Below are positions 41,734 to 42,884 of a DNA stretch of 42,884 nt, piece after piece (within the stretch, counting starts at the first letter, position 1; each line of letters starts with the position of its first letter). The stretch is from Sporosarcina sp. ZBG7A (GTDB lineage Bacteria; Bacillota; Bacilli; Bacillales_A; Planococcaceae), in assembly GCF_000813425.1 (NCBI RefSeq), contig NZ_JWIB01000009.1, forward strand, positions 1 through 42,884, given 5' to 3'. The notes beneath the pieces were generated by a model. That model had not been told where the DNA came from. It did not search any database and saw nothing but the letters and a program-made list of their open reading frames with translations. A program made the translations under genes and the position numbers.

Positions 41734-41931
41734 ATGAATTTAGCAGCTATCGGAGTACCAGGGCTAATTATCATTCTTGTGATTGTACTTATTTTATTCG
41801 GACCTCGTAAATTGCCTGAAGTTGGTTCAGCAGTCGGAAAGACACTCGCGGAATTCAAAAAATCTGCAAAAGACATCATGGACGATGATGAAAAAGCTGA
41901 AGCTAAAAAACCTTCTGATATAGAGAAGTAG
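41734..41931 (+). CDS. tatA: Twin-arginine translocase subunit TatA
   Basis: Pore-forming component of the Sec-independent export system for folded proteins. The 65-residue protein has the short N-terminal TM helix, the FGPRKLPE hinge, an amphipathic helix ([19 protein letters not shown]) and a charged tail. ATG at 41734 with AAAGGGG upstream. tatC follows after 8 bases with its ribosome binding site overlapping the tatA stop, making a minimal TatA-TatC pair as in Bacillus. Confidence 0.95.
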   Translation: MNLAAIGVPGLIIILVIVLILFGPRKLPEVGSAVGKTLAEFKKSAKDIMDDDEKAEAKKPSDIEK

Positions 41932-41939
41932 GTGAAAAG

Positions 41940-42866
41940 ATGGATCCTAATAGCGATCGCAATGATGAAAATTTAAGTTCATTGGATGAAAACAATAAAA
42001 AAGCAGCAGAAAACTCCGTAGAAGCTAAGTCTGATGCTGCTGACGAAGAAGTTCTGAAGACACCAGAACTGACGCCTTATACGGATGAGAACGGTTATCC
42101 AACGAATATTCCACCAAAAAAGTCAAAAGAAAAAGTAGTAGTTGAAGAGGACGATGAAGGAGAAGAATCCAATCTCGTTGAACACTTAAGTGAATTACGG
42201 AAACAGCTGATCAAAAGTATTGCTGTTTTCTTACTGTTCTTCATTGCCGCCTTCAGCACCATTAATTTATGGTTCCCTTATATTACACGGGGTTACACGT
42301 TAATTGTTTTGAGTCCGATGGAAGTTATTTCGTTTTATACAACCATTTCAGCTGCACTCGCATTTGGACTTTCAGTTCCATTTCTATGTCACTTTTTGTG
42401 GCAGTTTGTGAAACCGGGGTTAAATGAAAGAGAAAGTCGTTTCTTAAGTCTTTACTCACCAGCGATTCTAATATTGTTCGTAGCGGGATTAGCATTTGGT
42501 TACTACATCGTGAACCCGCTAAGTTACACTTTCTTAGTCTCACTTGGTGAGAAGAACTTTGACGTGATGGTTTCAGCACAAGAGTATGCACGTTTTCTCT
42601 TACTGACAACGATGCCGATCGGCTTACTGTTTGAATTACCTGTTGTGGCGTTATTTCTTTCCGCGATTGGAATTCTTACATCAGGTTCTATGAAAAAAGT
42701 TAGAAAGTGGTCATATGTAGTCCTCGGAGTTGTATCCGCACTCATTACTCCACCTGATTTCTTCAGTCAGCTCATTATTCTAATACCAATGATTGGTTTA
42801 TATGAAGCAAGTATATTCCTTGTTACGAGAACCGAAAAACGTGTAGCAGCTGCTGAAGCAGCCTAA
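41940..42866 (+). CDS. tatC: Twin-arginine translocase subunit TatC
   Basis: Receptor for twin-arginine signal peptides, 308 residues with six TM helices. The conserved cytoplasmic entry motif VEHLSELRKQL is at residues 80-90, and later motifs FVKPGLNERE and ALITPPDFFSQ are present. It differs from usual TatC (about 240-250 aa) by an N-terminal extension of roughly 80 residues, strongly acidic and low in complexity. The ATG at 41940 is supported by AGGTGA 5 bases upstream and by lack of a site near HLSELR. Follows tatA in an operon. Confidence 0.93.
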   Translation: MDPNSDRNDENLSSLDENNKKAAENSVEAKSDAADEEVLKTPELTPYTDENGYPTNIPPKKSKEKVVVEEDDEGEESNLVEHLSELRKQLIKSIAVFLLFFIAAFSTINLWFPYITRGYTLIVLSPMEVISFYTTISAALAFGLSVPFLCHFLWQFVKPGLNERESRFLSLYSPAILILFVAGLAFGYYIVNPLSYTFLVSLGEKNFDVMVSAQEYARFLLLTTMPIGLLFELPVVALFLSAIGILTSGSMKKVRKWSYVVLGVVSALITPPDFFSQLIILIPMIGLYEASIFLVTRTEKRVAAAEAA

Positions 42867-42884
42867 AAAAAATCCCGCTTTGCA
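42867..42884 (+). terminator. Probable 5' part of a terminator, cut by the window end
   Basis: An A-run and ATCCCGCTTTGCA directly after the tatC stop look like the left arm of a bidirectional terminator; the right arm is outside the window. Confidence 0.35.

Overview
The window looks like a chromosomal segment of a low-to-moderate G+C, spore-former-related Bacillota, most likely a member of the Planococcaceae/Bacillaceae such as a Sporosarcina-like organism. The support is strong AGGAGG-type ribosome binding sites, frequent GTG/TTG starts, U-tract terminators between almost all transcription units, a Spo0E-like phosphatase, a YfmT/YfmS-like pair, and Bacillus-style PurR, PyrR and S-box-like regulatory elements. 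The genus is inferred from gene content only. No rRNA, tRNA, CRISPR array, intact insertion sequence or prophage was seen.

Layout. 1-7.2 kb: DUF2207 membrane protein, NorA-like MFS exporter, AspT/YidE-type carrier with TrkA-C domains, small membrane protein, a Mta/TipA-type MerR activator with a 19-bp-spacer promoter, and an S66 LD-carboxypeptidase. 7.2-14.3 kb: TrxB-like flavoprotein, then an AT-rich stretch with a HAD phosphatase and YczE-like membrane protein divergent from a Crp/Fnr regulator, followed by about 1.4 kb of decayed sequence holding a small Spo0E-like gene and gene remnants, then a membrane-anchored FAD oxidase with a 6-TM partner. 14.3-19.7 kb: an NCS2 purine permease and a Rieske oxygenase diverging from a region with a PurBox pair, then lipoprotein MsrA, a cytosine-deaminase-like amidohydrolase with altered active site, and a histidine phosphatase. 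19.7-20.9 kb: a heavily broken AarF/ABC1 kinase pseudogene. 21-28.7 kb: aldehyde dehydrogenase plus soluble chemoreceptor, OsmC-like peroxiredoxin, acetamidase/formamidase, an SF2 helicase with predicted membrane segments, a small multidrug export protein and a CxxC membrane protein.

28.8-33.9 kb is a compact spermidine operon: metK, speA (arginine decarboxylase), speD, speE and speB (agmatinase), tightly packed with overlapping or nearly abutting genes. Together they encode SAM synthesis, SAM decarboxylation, arginine to agmatine to putrescine, and aminopropyl transfer. The leader has a sigma-A promoter, a multi-helix RNA with the layout of a SAM-I (S-box) aptamer but a divergent sequence, an antiterminator and an intrinsic terminator. 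34-35.5 kb: an MFS metabolite transporter behind a leader that carries a PyrR-binding motif, antiterminator and terminator, which suggests a pyrimidine-related substrate. 35.6-41.1 kb: YraQ/DUF318 permease, short-chain dehydrogenase, and a fructose operon (fruR-fruK-fruA, minus strand). 41.7 kb to the end: tatA and tatC with a long acidic TatC extension.

The observations most worth follow-up are the S-box-like leader of the metK-spe operon, the PyrR attenuator in front of an unassigned MFS transporter, and the PurBox pair linking a Rieske oxygenase to purine use.
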